From assembly GCA_029938185.1 (NCBI GenBank), contig JAOZVK010000140.1, forward strand, positions 1-11,387: a stretch of DNA of 11,387 nt, read 5' to 3'. The position numbers and the translations under genes were made by a program. A model generated the notes under the pieces. The model saw only the letters and a list, made by a program, of their open reading frames with translations, searched no databases and was not told where the DNA came from. This DNA comes from Bacteroidales bacterium. Its GTDB lineage: Bacteria > Bacteroidota > Bacteroidia > Bacteroidales > JAOZVK01. Positions 1 to 7,327 of this stretch are shown here, piece after piece (position 1 is the first letter of the stretch; each line of letters begins with the position of its first letter).

Positions 1-59
1 AGAATGCTAAATATCTTATTTTTAGTATCTTTTAAGTTCGTAAAGTAGAATTAAACATC

Positions 60-94
60 ATGCGAAAGCAATATTAAAAAGGTCGAAGACCTTA
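60..94 (+). repeat. Terminal repeat copy R0, overlapping the ompA-like stop codon
   Basis: A 35-bp copy of the repeat family described at 1693-2035, in the plus orientation (starts ATGCGAAAGCA, ends GGTCGAAGACCTTA). Its last three bases, TTA at 92-94, are the complement of the TAA stop of the leftward OmpA-family gene. The first part differs from consensus (GAAA for GTAA), which keeps a possible TGC/GCA mini-stem with a GNRA-type loop. The inner part of the arm would run past the left window edge; the 59 visible bases before it show no clear match to the other arms. Confidence 0.85.
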
Positions 95-1264
95 GTATTT
101 TTTAATAAATATTTCAACTCTTCTATTAAATCCTTCTTCGGTTTCGTTTTGAGCTTTTGGATATAATAATTTTGTACTTCCAAATCCTTTTATACTAAGC
201 CTTTTAGAATCTACTCCTTTTCCTAATAAATAATTTCTTACAGTATTAGCACGCGATTCCGATAATTTTTGATCAACTTCGGTACTTGGATAAAAACCAT
301 TTGAATGACCTTCTAATACTATTTCTATTTTTCTGTTTTCATTTAATAAACGATACAGTTTATCACAAGCTTTCAATGATGCTGGTGTCATTGCTGATGA
401 ATTAGCTTCAAAATATACATGTGGTATAAATGCATTTACTCCTTTTTTAAGTTTATTTAATTTAAATTCAAAATTTGTTTTTTCAATATTGACAACTTTT
501 TTTGATACGATTACAGTATCTGCAATAAAAAATTTATCAGAAAAAATAGCTAAATTATATTTAGGAAATTTATGAGCTTCTGTACTTACACTTATTTTTA
601 AATTAAAGTTTCCTTTTTTATCAGTTTTAGTTTCAGATGTTCTTTGACCTGTTCTAATATTTGTCCATGCAACGGTTGCTTTTAATGGCTGGTCATTTTT
701 CTTATTTTTAACCACACCCTTAATAAAGTATGTTTCATAATATTTAAAAACTATTGAATGCCCTTTTCCTTTTTCATATACATTGTTTAATAATAGATAA
801 TAATTTTCGCCTTTCTTAACATCAACACCTTCTTCATATGTTTTTTTATCTCCATTTATTGAAAGTCCTGTGTATCCATTATTATTAGCATCTGTTTTAA
901 ATATATTATATTTAACAGGTTTAATACTTTTGTCTTTAATAGATTGACATATATTATCGCCACTTTCTTTGTATAAAATAAAATCATAATTATCCGTTGG
1001 GTTTATAGGGATAATATCAAACAAAAGTTTCCCTGATTTTTTGATAGTAAATTTATACCATACATAATTGTTTTTCCTTTGAAAAGGATCGTTTGAACTT
1101 GTAGACGAACTTACTGGGGCTGTTGTTGGCCCAAATTTTCTCATAGTAGAAATTAATCTAGCTTTTTCGCAAGTTGTATTATCTTTTATATCAATCAATT
1201 CCTGAGAATTGACATTTGTTCCGTATATAATAAGAAATATAACTATCGTGGCAATTTTCCTCAT
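92..1264 (-). CDS. OmpA-family outer-membrane/periplasmic protein
   Basis: A 390-residue exported protein. Residues 1-20 form a signal peptide (basic MRK start, hydrophobic core, likely cleavage after NVNS before Q21). Residues about 60-175 (from NNYVWYKFTI) look like a beta-sandwich of the pre-peptidase C-terminal (PPC) type. Residues about 180-270 resemble a carboxypeptidase-regulatory/CNA-B beta domain (YFIKGVVKNKK...GNFNLKISV). Residues 275-390 are a complete OmpA C-terminal domain, with the LSxxRA motif (R338) and the terminal NRRVEI. This domain binds peptidoglycan in known members, so a role in tethering the envelope is likely; there is no N-terminal OmpA barrel. The usual aspartate of GHTD is asparagine here (GHSN, N322), while the second ligand, Arg338, is kept. 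The gene stands alone. Its stop codon lies in a repeat copy (60-94), and another copy (1313-1347) lies 48 nt upstream of its start. Confidence 0.88.
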   Translation of the reverse strand: MRKIATIVIFLIIYGTNVNSQELIDIKDNTTCEKARLISTMRKFGPTTAPVSSSTSSNDPFQRKNNYVWYKFTIKKSGKLLFDIIPINPTDNYDFILYKESGDNICQSIKDKSIKPVKYNIFKTDANNNGYTGLSINGDKKTYEEGVDVKKGENYYLLLNNVYEKGKGHSIVFKYYETYFIKGVVKNKKNDQPLKATVAWTNIRTGQRTSETKTDKKGNFNLKISVSTEAHKFPKYNLAIFSDKFFIADTVIVSKKVVNIEKTNFEFKLNKLKKGVNAFIPHVYFEANSSAMTPASLKACDKLYRLLNENRKIEIVLEGHSNGFYPSTEVDQKLSESRANTVRNYLLGKGVDSKRLSIKGFGSTKLLYPKAQNETEEGFNRRVEIFIKKY

Positions 1265-1312
1265 AAGGCTTTTATTTAATAATTTAAAAAATTGATATTG
1301 TTTCTATTTTAA

Positions 1313-1418
1313 TAAGGTCTTCAAGCTATTTAATGTTGCTTAGGCATGATGTATAAATTACTATAGTTCAATAGATAAACTTCAGACAAAATAGTTATAA
1401 AAAATTGTATTGGAGCTT
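1313..1418 (-). repeat. Solo repeat arm S1 (diverged) upstream of the ompA-like gene
   Basis: The outer 35 bp (1313-1347) is a clear minus-orientation copy of the repeat: it begins TAAGGTCTTC and ends GCTTAGGCAT. Beyond it the sequence differs from the other arms, but about 104 nt in it reaches AAAAAATTGTATTGGAGCTT, a recognisable relative of the conserved inner end (AAAACTTTTGTTAGACTACTT-like). No facing partner follows before the next minus-orientation copy at 1432. Read in the direction of the OmpA-family gene, the repeat is in the sense orientation 48 nt before its start codon and may lie in its 5' leader. Confidence 0.6.
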
Positions 1419-1431
1419 ATAATTATATAAC

Positions 1432-1535
1432 TAAGATCTTCGACCTATTTAATGTTGCTTACGCATTCTATTAATATTCTAATAATATGTAGTTTAACAA
1501 AATATAAATATCAAAAAACTTTTGTTAGACTACTT
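1432..1535 (-). repeat. Solo repeat arm S2
   Basis: A 104-nt arm in the minus orientation. The outer repeat is 1432-1466 (TAAGATCTTCGACC...GCTTACGCAT). The inner end, ACTTTTGTTAGACTACTT at 1518-1535, matches the inner end of the arm at 3025-3128 almost exactly. The middle differs from both main types but resembles the truncated left arm of the 2187-2349 element (ATTCTATTAATATTCTAA against ATTTTATTAACATTATAA). There is no facing partner; it may be a remnant or one half of an element broken by later insertions. Confidence 0.75.
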
Positions 1536-1692
1536 ATATAAAAATGATATTTTATTTTTGTAGACTCTCAGAGCCTTTGATAAATATATTAAAAGATAGA
1601 ATTTATTTTTTTCTATTGACAAATTTAATACCATAAATTTAAGTTCTAAATATAAAATAAAATTTGTTTAATAAATAATTAATTTGATAAAG
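1536..1692. other. Gene-free AT-rich spacer
   Basis: No coding frame of useful length and no RNA gene is visible. A TAAATTTG box reads on the minus strand at 1620-1627 and could be a Bacteroidota -7 element for the leftward OmpA-family gene. However, it is more than 350 nt from the start and lacks a -33 partner, so it is only noted here. Confidence 0.4.
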
Positions 1693-2035
1693 TAAGGTCT
1701 TCGACTTATTTATAGTTGCTTAGGCATTAGTATAAAGACAATTTAATCAGCAAGTTATGAATAGGTAAATGTCGAAAAACGTTTGTAACAATACTTAAAA
1801 TATTTTTTTTGACTAGCAGTTTTAAGTTATACTTTAAATGGTTCAATTGTACAATGATACAATGGTACAATATACTTATTAATAGCTTATAATATTTTTA
1901 TAAAAGTAAAATCCTTAACCTAATTTAGTATAAGTAGCCTTACAAAAGTTTTTCGGCATTTGCTTTTGTACAATTGACTATATGATAATAATTTATAAAA
2001 ATGCGTAAGCCACATTAAATAGGTCAAAGACCTTA
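1693..2035. mobile_element. MITE-like inverted-repeat element A (343 bp)
   Basis: This is bounded by facing 35-bp repeats at 1693-1727 (minus) and 2001-2035 (plus), with outer ends TAAGGTCTTCGAC and GTCAAAGACCTTA. The left arm (1693-1796) carries a type 1 middle. It is the inverted twin of the right arm of element C (3157-3261), with about eight differences over 105 nt by eye. The right arm (1932-2035) carries a type 2 middle shared with 2246-2349 and, inverted, with 3025-3128. The centre, 1797-1931, is AT-rich and non-coding, with a short tandem repeat at 1850-1873. There is no transposase gene. The TA at both borders is compatible with a TA target duplication, as in IS630/mariner-type elements, but that assignment is inferred. 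Confidence 0.72.
1850..1873 (+). repeat. Three tandem 8-bp units (TACAATGA-like)
   Basis: TACAATGA, TACAATGG and TACAATAT follow one another inside the centre of element A, just after CAATTG. Short runs of this kind are a common low-complexity feature of AT-rich intergenic DNA and can slip in copy number. Confidence 0.7.
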
Positions 2036-2046
2036 GACACTTTTTA

Positions 2047-2090
2047 ACCGCAAAGTTGCACAAAGTTTAACGCAAAGTTTCGCAAAGATT
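2047..2090 (+). repeat. Degenerate CGCAAAGTT direct repeats
   Basis: Four spaced units (GCAAAGTT, CAAAGTT, GCAAAGTT, GCAAAG) read ACCGCAAAGTTGCACAAAG and onward, between elements A and B. Similar GCAAAG-rich strings recur in intergenic DNA of Bacteroidota. A weaker relative (ACGCAAAGTATATAAAAC) occurs near 7102-7135 in this window. No function can be read from the sequence. Confidence 0.6.
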
Positions 2091-2101
2091 CACTTTGACT
2101 G

Positions 2102-2157
2102 TATGGATAAAAACCACTTGAAAAACAAAACATTCCAACCTTAAGTGGATAGCCATA
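2102..2157. repeat. Small imperfect hairpin
   Basis: TATGG (2102-2106) and CCACTT (2114-2119) are answered in order by AAGTGG (2143-2148) and CCATA (2153-2157). This gives a two-part stem with unequal internal loops. It lies in the gap between elements A and B and is not followed by a T-run on the plus strand, so it is not a convincing terminator. Confidence 0.5.
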
Positions 2158-2186
2158 TTTTGTATATCATTGACATAAATTTATTC

Positions 2187-2349
2187 TAAGGTCTTCGACA
2201 TATTTAGTGTTGCCTACGCATTTTATTAACATTATAAGAATATTAATGTAGTATAGCAAAAGTTTTTCGATATTTATTTTTGTACAATTAACTATATAAC
2301 AGCGATTTGCAAAGATGCGTAAGCAACATTAAATAGGTCGAAGACCTTA
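2187..2349. mobile_element. MITE-like inverted-repeat element B (163 bp, left arm shortened)
   Basis: This is bounded by facing 35-bp repeats at 2187-2221 (minus) and 2315-2349 (plus). The right arm, about 2246-2349, is full length (104 nt) with the type 2 middle (TACAATTAACTATATAAC; compare TACAATTGACTATATGAT in element A). The left arm keeps only about 59 nt and resembles solo arm S2, so B looks like an internally deleted copy. Its right end lies 85 nt before the start of the gene at 2435, in sense orientation with that gene, and TA borders are present on both sides. Confidence 0.7.
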
Positions 2350-2434
2350 ATTTATAAATTAAATATCCAAAATTATGGAATTATATTTAATATATTCTAT
2401 ATTTACAAAAAAATATTATAATAAATAAATTAAT

Positions 2435-3010
2435 ATGGCAAAGAAAAGAAAAAAAAAGCATAAGATAAGTAATAAAAGACTTTCACCAGAGAATTATATT
2501 ATTAAAAATGGAAAACAATTAGATTTTTATGAATGTTATTTAAATGATGATTGGCAAACAACAGGATTGGCAAATGTATCAATAATAAAAAAAATGCCAT
2601 CGGGAAAATTTATTTTAGGTTTATTTTTGGTAGATAACTATTGTCTTGGACTAAAAAACACTTTATTCAAATTCAATATTGATATATCTGAATGTGAGGA
2701 ACTAATCAGCTCTATATACAGAACCCAAAGTGGTTATCAAAAGTGTGAAACTGTATTTGCTCATAATCTTATATATGGAGCTATTGATTATGCTGGTGAT
2801 TTAGGTTTTTATCCACAAAAAGATTTTAAAATTACTGAATATCTATTAGACTCCGATTTAATAAATGATGGAATAAGCGAAATTGAATTTGGTAAAGACG
2901 GAAATCCACTTTTCGTACAAGGACCTAATGATAATGTCAAAAAAATAATTAATCAACTAAATAAATCTGTTGGTGAAGAAAATTATCATTTTATAGAAAA
3001 TGAAGTATAA
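2435..3010 (+). CDS. Conserved protein of unknown function (Bacteroidota-type, Lys-rich start)
   Basis: A soluble 191-residue protein with no signal peptide or membrane segment. It opens with a very basic stretch (AKKRKKKHKISNKR), then a conserved-looking core: LSPENY, FYECYLNDDW, a beta-rich GKFILGLFLVDNYCLGLKN block (about residues 57-75), AHNLIYGAIDYAGDLGFYP (about 109-127), and an acidic C-terminal part. I recognise this only as resembling an unnamed family of short Bacteroidota proteins with the same KKRKKK start and the LVD..CLG and HN.IY motifs; no biochemical role is known to me. The start is the only reasonable ATG and follows an A/T-only leader. The gene sits alone between inverted repeat arms: element B ends 85 nt upstream and element C begins 14 nt after its stop. 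It converges on dnaE. Confidence 0.8.
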   Translation: MAKKRKKKHKISNKRLSPENYIIKNGKQLDFYECYLNDDWQTTGLANVSIIKKMPSGKFILGLFLVDNYCLGLKNTLFKFNIDISECEELISSIYRTQSGYQKCETVFAHNLIYGAIDYAGDLGFYPQKDFKITEYLLDSDLINDGISEIEFGKDGNPLFVQGPNDNVKKIINQLNKSVGEENYHFIENEV

Positions 3011-3024
3011 GTAAGTGAAACAGT

Positions 3025-3261
3025 TAAGGTCTTCGACCTATTTAATGTTTCTTACGCATTCTTACAAACAGTTGTCATATAGTTAATTGTGCAAAAACAA
3101 ATGCCTAACAACTTTTGTTAGTCTACTTAAAAGTTTACTTACGCCTGACAAACAGTAAGTACTGTTACAAAAGTTTTTCGACATTTACTTATTCATAACT
3201 TACTGATTAAATTGTCTTTGTACTAATGCGTAAGCAACTATAAATAGGTCGAAAGACCTTA
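3025..3261. mobile_element. MITE-like inverted-repeat element C (237 bp) filling a convergent gap
   Basis: Facing repeats at 3025-3059 (minus) and 3226-3261 (plus, 36 bp with one extra A in GTCGAAAGACC) bound this element. The left arm (3025-3128) has the type 2 middle and the right arm (3157-3261) the type 1 middle, so C lies in the opposite orientation to element A. Only 28 nt separate the arms, so a transcript from either strand could fold into a hairpin of roughly 100 nt. C occupies almost the whole gap between two convergent genes. Its last three bases (TTA, 3259-3261) encode the dnaE stop codon on the minus strand. Confidence 0.75.
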
Positions 3262-6200
3262 TGATATTTTATAATCCAAAATCATAGGATTTTCTTTAAT
3301 TGAATCAATAAGCTTTTGCGAAACATTAACTTTATGAGTTCGCGAAAACATTTGTATCCATACTTTTGTTGAACTTTCGTAAATCAAAAATTTCAAAAGC
3401 GCATCACCTTTATTTGATTCGGCTATTTTTTCAATATCTTCAATTAAATTATCGTTTAAATTATCAATGGGTATTTTTAGTGCTATACTTTTTATCATAG
3501 TATTCTTTATTTCTGCTAACATATCAATGCTTTTTACTTTAAATTCCAAATCACTATCAGGATTATTAAATTTGTGCTGAATTGCTCCTTTTAAAAACAA
3601 AGAGTAACCTTCGGTAAAATATTTCTTAAAATCTAAATAATCTTTTCCGAAAATTGTAATTTTATGCGAATCCGAATAATCTTCTATTGTTACACTACCA
3701 AATGGTTTGCCATTTTTAGTTGTTCTTTCTTCGGTAGTTGTTACAATTCCTGCTATTTTAATATCTTTTCCTCTTAGCCTTTTCAAATCATTAAATGATG
3801 ACAATTTTGTATTACAAAAATTTTCAATTTCAATTTTATAGTCATCAAGTGGATGTGCCGATAAATATATACCTATTAGTTCTTTTTCCTTATTAAGTCT
3901 GTCAATTTTGTTCCATTCGTCACAGCTTGGGGCTTCGGGTTTTTTTACTTGATAATCTGAAACTCCTCCAAATAGACTTTGAGAATTATCTGATTCTCCT
4001 TGTAATTTATTGCCATATTTAATTAGAGTTTCGATAAAAGTACTTCCATCTCCATTTTGTTGTGCAAAATATTGACTACGTTTTAATCCGCCAATATTAT
4101 CAATTCCACCCGAAACTACCAAAGCCTCAAGGTTTCTTTTATTTACAACTCTAAGATTCAACCTTTCAACAAAATTATAAATATTTTTATATCCGCCATT
4201 ATCCACTCTTTCTTTAATTATGTATTCAACAGCAGCTCCCCCAACTCCTTTTATAGCAGTCATTCCAAATCTAATTGCACCTGTATTATTTACAGTAAAT
4301 TTCGAATAGCTTTCGTTTATATCAGGTCCAAGAACCTGAAGTCCCATACGTTTGCATTCGTCCATAAAAATTGTGATTTTCTTAATATCATTCAAATTTC
4401 TACTTAAAACTGCTGCCATAAACTCCGCTGGATAATGTGCTTTTAAATATGCTGTTTGATAAGAAATATATGCATAACATGTTGAATGTGATTTATTAAA
4501 TGCGTATTGAGCAAAAGCTTCCCAGTCTTTCCAAACCTTTTCTAAAACTTTTTTATTGTGTCCATTATCTATACCACCTTCAATAAATTTTCCTTTTAGG
4601 TCGTCCATCATGGCTTTTATTTTCTTACCCATTGCTTTTCTCAACGAATCGGCTTGACCTTTTGTAAATCCTGCAATTTTTTGCGAAAGTAACATCACCT
4701 GCTCCTGGTATACAGTAATTCCATAAGTCTCTTTCAAATGTTCTTCCATATCAGGAAGATCGTATTCTATTTTTTCTTTTCCATGTTTTCTGTTTACAAA
4801 ACTTGGAATATAATCCATTGGACCTGGTCTATATAATGCATTCATAGCAATAAGGTCATCAAAACGGTTTGGTTTAAGGGCTTTCAAATATTTTTTCATT
4901 CCATCGGATTCAAATTGAAAAAGTCCAGTTGTTTCGCCTTTTGCATAAAGTTCAAATGTTTTGCTATCGGTAAGTGGAATTTTATCAATTTCTAAATCAA
5001 TTTTTTTTGAAATCTTAATATTTTCGATTGCATCTTTTATTATAGATAGTGTTTTTAATCCCAAAAAATCCATTTTAAGCATACCAACATCTTCAATATG
5101 CTTTCCATCGTATTGTGTTACATACAACTTAGAATCTTTTGAGGTACTCAAAGGAACATAATTTTCTAAATCGTCTTTACCAATAATAATCCCACATGCA
5201 TGTACTCCTGTATGTCTTACAGAACCTTCGAGAGTTTCTGCAAAGTCAAGGGTTTTAGCTATCAAATGGTTCGAGGATCTTTTTTCGGCTTCAAGTTCGG
5301 GTACACTATTATATGCTTTTTCTAATGTAGTTCCGGGTTTATCGGGAACCATTTTCGCAAGTTTATCAGCTTCGTTGAGTGGTAATTTTTGTACTCTGGC
5401 TACATCTCTAATTGCCATTTTGGCAGCCATTGTTCCAAATGTAATAATATTTGCAACACGTTTTTGTCCGTATTTATCAACTACCCAGTTTAGAATTTTC
5501 TCTCTACCCTCTTCATCAAAATCAATATCAATATCAGGCATCGAAATTCTATCAGGGTTCAAGAATCTCTCAAAAAGTAAATTGTATTTTATTGGGTCGA
5601 TATCGGTTATTTTCAAACAATAGGCAATAGCCGAGCCTGCTGCCGAGCCTCTTCCTGGTCCTACTGACACTCCCATTTTTCTTGCAGCTTTCAGAAAATC
5701 CCAAACTATAAGAAAATAGCCAGGAAATCCCATACTTTTTATTGTTTCTAATTCAAAATCAAGCCGTTCTTTTATTTCTTCGTTTAGCCCTGGCCACCTT
5801 AGCTCTGCTCCTTTATAGCTAATGTGTTTTAGATATTCATCTTCGCTGTCAAAACCTTGTGGTAGAGGAAAATCTGGCATTATAGGAGCTGTGTTTAGCT
5901 CATAATCTTCCACCTTATCAACTATCTCCATAGTGTTGTTAATAACTTCAGGAATATCTGCAAAAACTTTGTTCATTTCTTTTTGCGTTTTTAAAAACTC
6001 CTGTCCACTATATCGCATTCTTGAGCTATCATCAATATCTGCACCTGTATTTAAACAGATTAAAATATCGTGAGCTTCTGCATCTTCTTTGTTTATAAAA
6101 TGAACATCGTTTGTGGCTATACATTTTACATCGTGTTTTTTTCCTAATTCTAATACTGCTTCGTTTACTTTTTGTTGCAGTGCGAGTAAGTTTGCATCAT

Positions 6201-6747
6201 ACTCTGCATTACCAGTTTGGTGACGTTGTAGTTCAAGATAAAAGTCATTACCAAATACACCTTTATATTTTGTTATATAGTTTTCGGCTTCTTCGATTCT
6301 TCCTGCTAAAATTTTTTGAGGAATTACTCCAGCTATACATGCCGACGAAATTATTAATCCTTCGCTATATTTGAATAACAATTCTTCGTCTATACGAGCC
6401 TTGTAATAATGTCCTTCAATCCATGCATACGAAATTAATTTTATTAGGTTTTTGTAACCTATTTTATTTTTGGCTAAAATTATTAGATGATTACCACTTC
6501 TATCTTCTTTTGTTTTTTTTTCGAATCGACCATTTCTTGCAACATAGGCTTCGCATCCTAGTATTGGTTTTATTCCTTCTTTTTTTGCAATTTTATGAAA
6601 TAGTTTAACTCCAAACATGTTTCCATGATCGGTTATTGCTAAAGCTTTCATATTGTCATCTTTGGCTTTTTTTATAAGTCGTGCAATATTTGATGCACCA
6701 TCTAATATTGAATATTGAGTGTGAACATGTAAGTGAGTAAATCCCAT
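3259..6747 (-). CDS. dnaE: DNA polymerase III subunit alpha (DnaE)
   Basis: The catalytic subunit of the replicative DNA polymerase, 1162 residues (E. coli DnaE is 1160). The N-terminal PHP domain keeps the full candidate metal set: H7, H9, D16, H41, E66, H87, C137, D214 and H216. The palm carries GPGRGSAAGS (363-372), the catalytic pair in PDIDIDF (D405, D407) and the third aspartate in KMDFLG (D560). Then follow the fingers (YRPGPMDYIP, YQEQVM), a helix-hairpin-helix region (about 827-883), an internal beta-clamp-binding type motif NSQSLF (921-926, about where E. coli has QADMF), an OB fold (995-1060) and a C-terminal domain. There is no sign of proofreading-type PolC architecture or of truncation. 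The gene is transcribed alone; no partner replisome gene is adjacent. Its stop codon is contributed by repeat element C. Confidence 0.98.
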   Translation of the reverse strand: MGFTHLHVHTQYSILDGASNIARLIKKAKDDNMKALAITDHGNMFGVKLFHKIAKKEGIKPILGCEAYVARNGRFEKKTKEDRSGNHLIILAKNKIGYKNLIKLISYAWIEGHYYKARIDEELLFKYSEGLIISSACIAGVIPQKILAGRIEEAENYITKYKGVFGNDFYLELQRHQTGNAEYDANLLALQQKVNEAVLELGKKHDVKCIATNDVHFINKEDAEAHDILICLNTGADIDDSSRMRYSGQEFLKTQKEMNKVFADIPEVINNTMEIVDKVEDYELNTAPIMPDFPLPQGFDSEDEYLKHISYKGAELRWPGLNEEIKERLDFELETIKSMGFPGYFLIVWDFLKAARKMGVSVGPGRGSAAGSAIAYCLKITDIDPIKYNLLFERFLNPDRISMPDIDIDFDEEGREKILNWVVDKYGQKRVANIITFGTMAAKMAIRDVARVQKLPLNEADKLAKMVPDKPGTTLEKAYNSVPELEAEKRSSNHLIAKTLDFAETLEGSVRHTGVHACGIIIGKDDLENYVPLSTSKDSKLYVTQYDGKHIEDVGMLKMDFLGLKTLSIIKDAIENIKISKKIDLEIDKIPLTDSKTFELYAKGETTGLFQFESDGMKKYLKALKPNRFDDLIAMNALYRPGPMDYIPSFVNRKHGKEKIEYDLPDMEEHLKETYGITVYQEQVMLLSQKIAGFTKGQADSLRKAMGKKIKAMMDDLKGKFIEGGIDNGHNKKVLEKVWKDWEAFAQYAFNKSHSTCYAYISYQTAYLKAHYPAEFMAAVLSRNLNDIKKITIFMDECKRMGLQVLGPDINESYSKFTVNNTGAIRFGMTAIKGVGGAAVEYIIKERVDNGGYKNIYNFVERLNLRVVNKRNLEALVVSGGIDNIGGLKRSQYFAQQNGDGSTFIETLIKYGNKLQGESDNSQSLFGGVSDYQVKKPEAPSCDEWNKIDRLNKEKELIGIYLSAHPLDDYKIEIENFCNTKLSSFNDLKRLRGKDIKIAGIVTTTEERTTKNGKPFGSVTIEDYSDSHKITIFGKDYLDFKKYFTEGYSLFLKGAIQHKFNNPDSDLEFKVKSIDMLAEIKNTMIKSIALKIPIDNLNDNLIEDIEKIAESNKGDALLKFLIYESSTKVWIQMFSRTHKVNVSQKLIDSIKENPMILDYKIS

Positions 6748-7179
6748 AATTAGCTGAAATGATGTATATTATGTAATTAATATAAAGAAAATATTTTTTA
6801 AAATTCCGTTGTAAAATTATAAAAAAGCAATAGAAAATAATACAATTGTTAATAACTTTTTCATAAAAAATGTAACATTCAATGTAACAGCTTTATAAAA
6901 TTTTTCTTTAATGGAGTATTTTTAAAGTTTAGCATTATGAATATAATAGGGCTAAGATTTATTTTGAAGTACTGAATTAATTAAGTAGGTCGATATATAA
7001 AAACAACACTTTTGTTTTTTTTATTATGCTGTTTATCAAGCGTAAGCAAAATTGTTAATTATCCATTGTTCATTGTTAATTACTTATGTAGTGTAATTCC
7101 ACGCAAAGTATATAAAACTTAATACGCAAAAGGCGTAAAGCAAGCTAAATATTAATAATAATTGCGTATTTTGTGATAA

Positions 7180-7242
7180 ATTGTGCGATATTTGTATGAA
7201 ATAATTCACAAATTTGGCAAAATAAAAAATATCATGCACAAT
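7180..7242. repeat. Imperfect inverted repeat upstream of the STAS-like gene
   Basis: ATTGTGCGATATTT (7180-7193) is the inverse of AAATATCATGCACAAT (7227-7242) except for two extra bases, with a 33-nt centre between. It is about 85 nt upstream of the STAS-like start and 18 nt before repeat copy 7261-7293. It could be an operator-like site or a leader hairpin; nothing in the sequence decides between them. Confidence 0.5.
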
Positions 7243-7260
7243 AGTAAATAACACCAACTA

Positions 7261-7293
7261 ATGCGAAGCAACATTAAAAAGGTCGAAGACCTA
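7261..7293 (+). repeat. Repeat copy in the leader of the STAS-like gene
   Basis: A 33-bp copy (ATGCGAAGCAACATT...GGTCGAAGACCTA), two bases shorter than consensus: it lacks one base in the GTAA loop and one T at the end. It is in sense orientation 34 nt before the start codon at 7328. No facing partner and no clear inner arm end are visible, so it is a solo end. Confidence 0.8.
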
Positions 7294-7327
7294 AAATAAA
7301 TTTTATAACCTTTTTTAAATAATTATT

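Larger units (their letters stand above)
6748..7327. other. 580-bp divergent intergenic region with repeat fragments
   Basis: This gap lies between dnaE (leftward) and the STAS-like gene (rightward). It has no convincing coding frame. It holds decayed pieces of the repeat family, TTAAGTAGGTCGATAT (6981-6996) and GCGTAAGCAAAATT (7040-7053), both plus orientation but in swapped order. It also holds a short repeated phrase, ATTGTTAATTATCCATTG and CATTGTTAATTAC (about 7051-7082), a GCAAAG-like stretch (about 7102-7135), an inverted repeat (7180-7242) and one intact repeat copy (7261-7293). The dnaE promoter must lie in the left part, but I see no clear -33/-7 pair. Confidence 0.6.

Noticed and set aside
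1313..3261. CRISPR array, because a 35-bp repeat recurs many times
   Set aside because: Copies lie in both orientations at irregular spacing (about 90 to 280 nt), the intervening sequences are themselves repeated, and there are no cas genes.
1693..3261. A complete insertion sequence or composite transposon
   Set aside because: There is no transposase or recombinase frame between the inverted arms; the only gene there shows no such motif. Only non-autonomous elements can be supported.
4961..6608. Four plus-strand open frames of 61-87 codons
   Set aside because: All lie antisense within dnaE, whose frame is intact with every catalytic motif; their compositions are the complement of DnaE codons.
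6997..7018. AAAACAACACTTTTGTTTTT as a terminator
   Set aside because: The stem has almost no GC and sits in a divergent gap with no gene ending nearby.
7184..7194. GATATTTG as a -7 promoter box for the STAS-like gene
   Set aside because: It has one mismatch in the essential TA, lies inside an inverted repeat and has no upstream -33 box.
6748..7327. Replication origin, because of its AT-rich non-coding character next to dnaE
   Set aside because: No DnaA-box cluster is visible and neighbouring genes are not typical of an origin.
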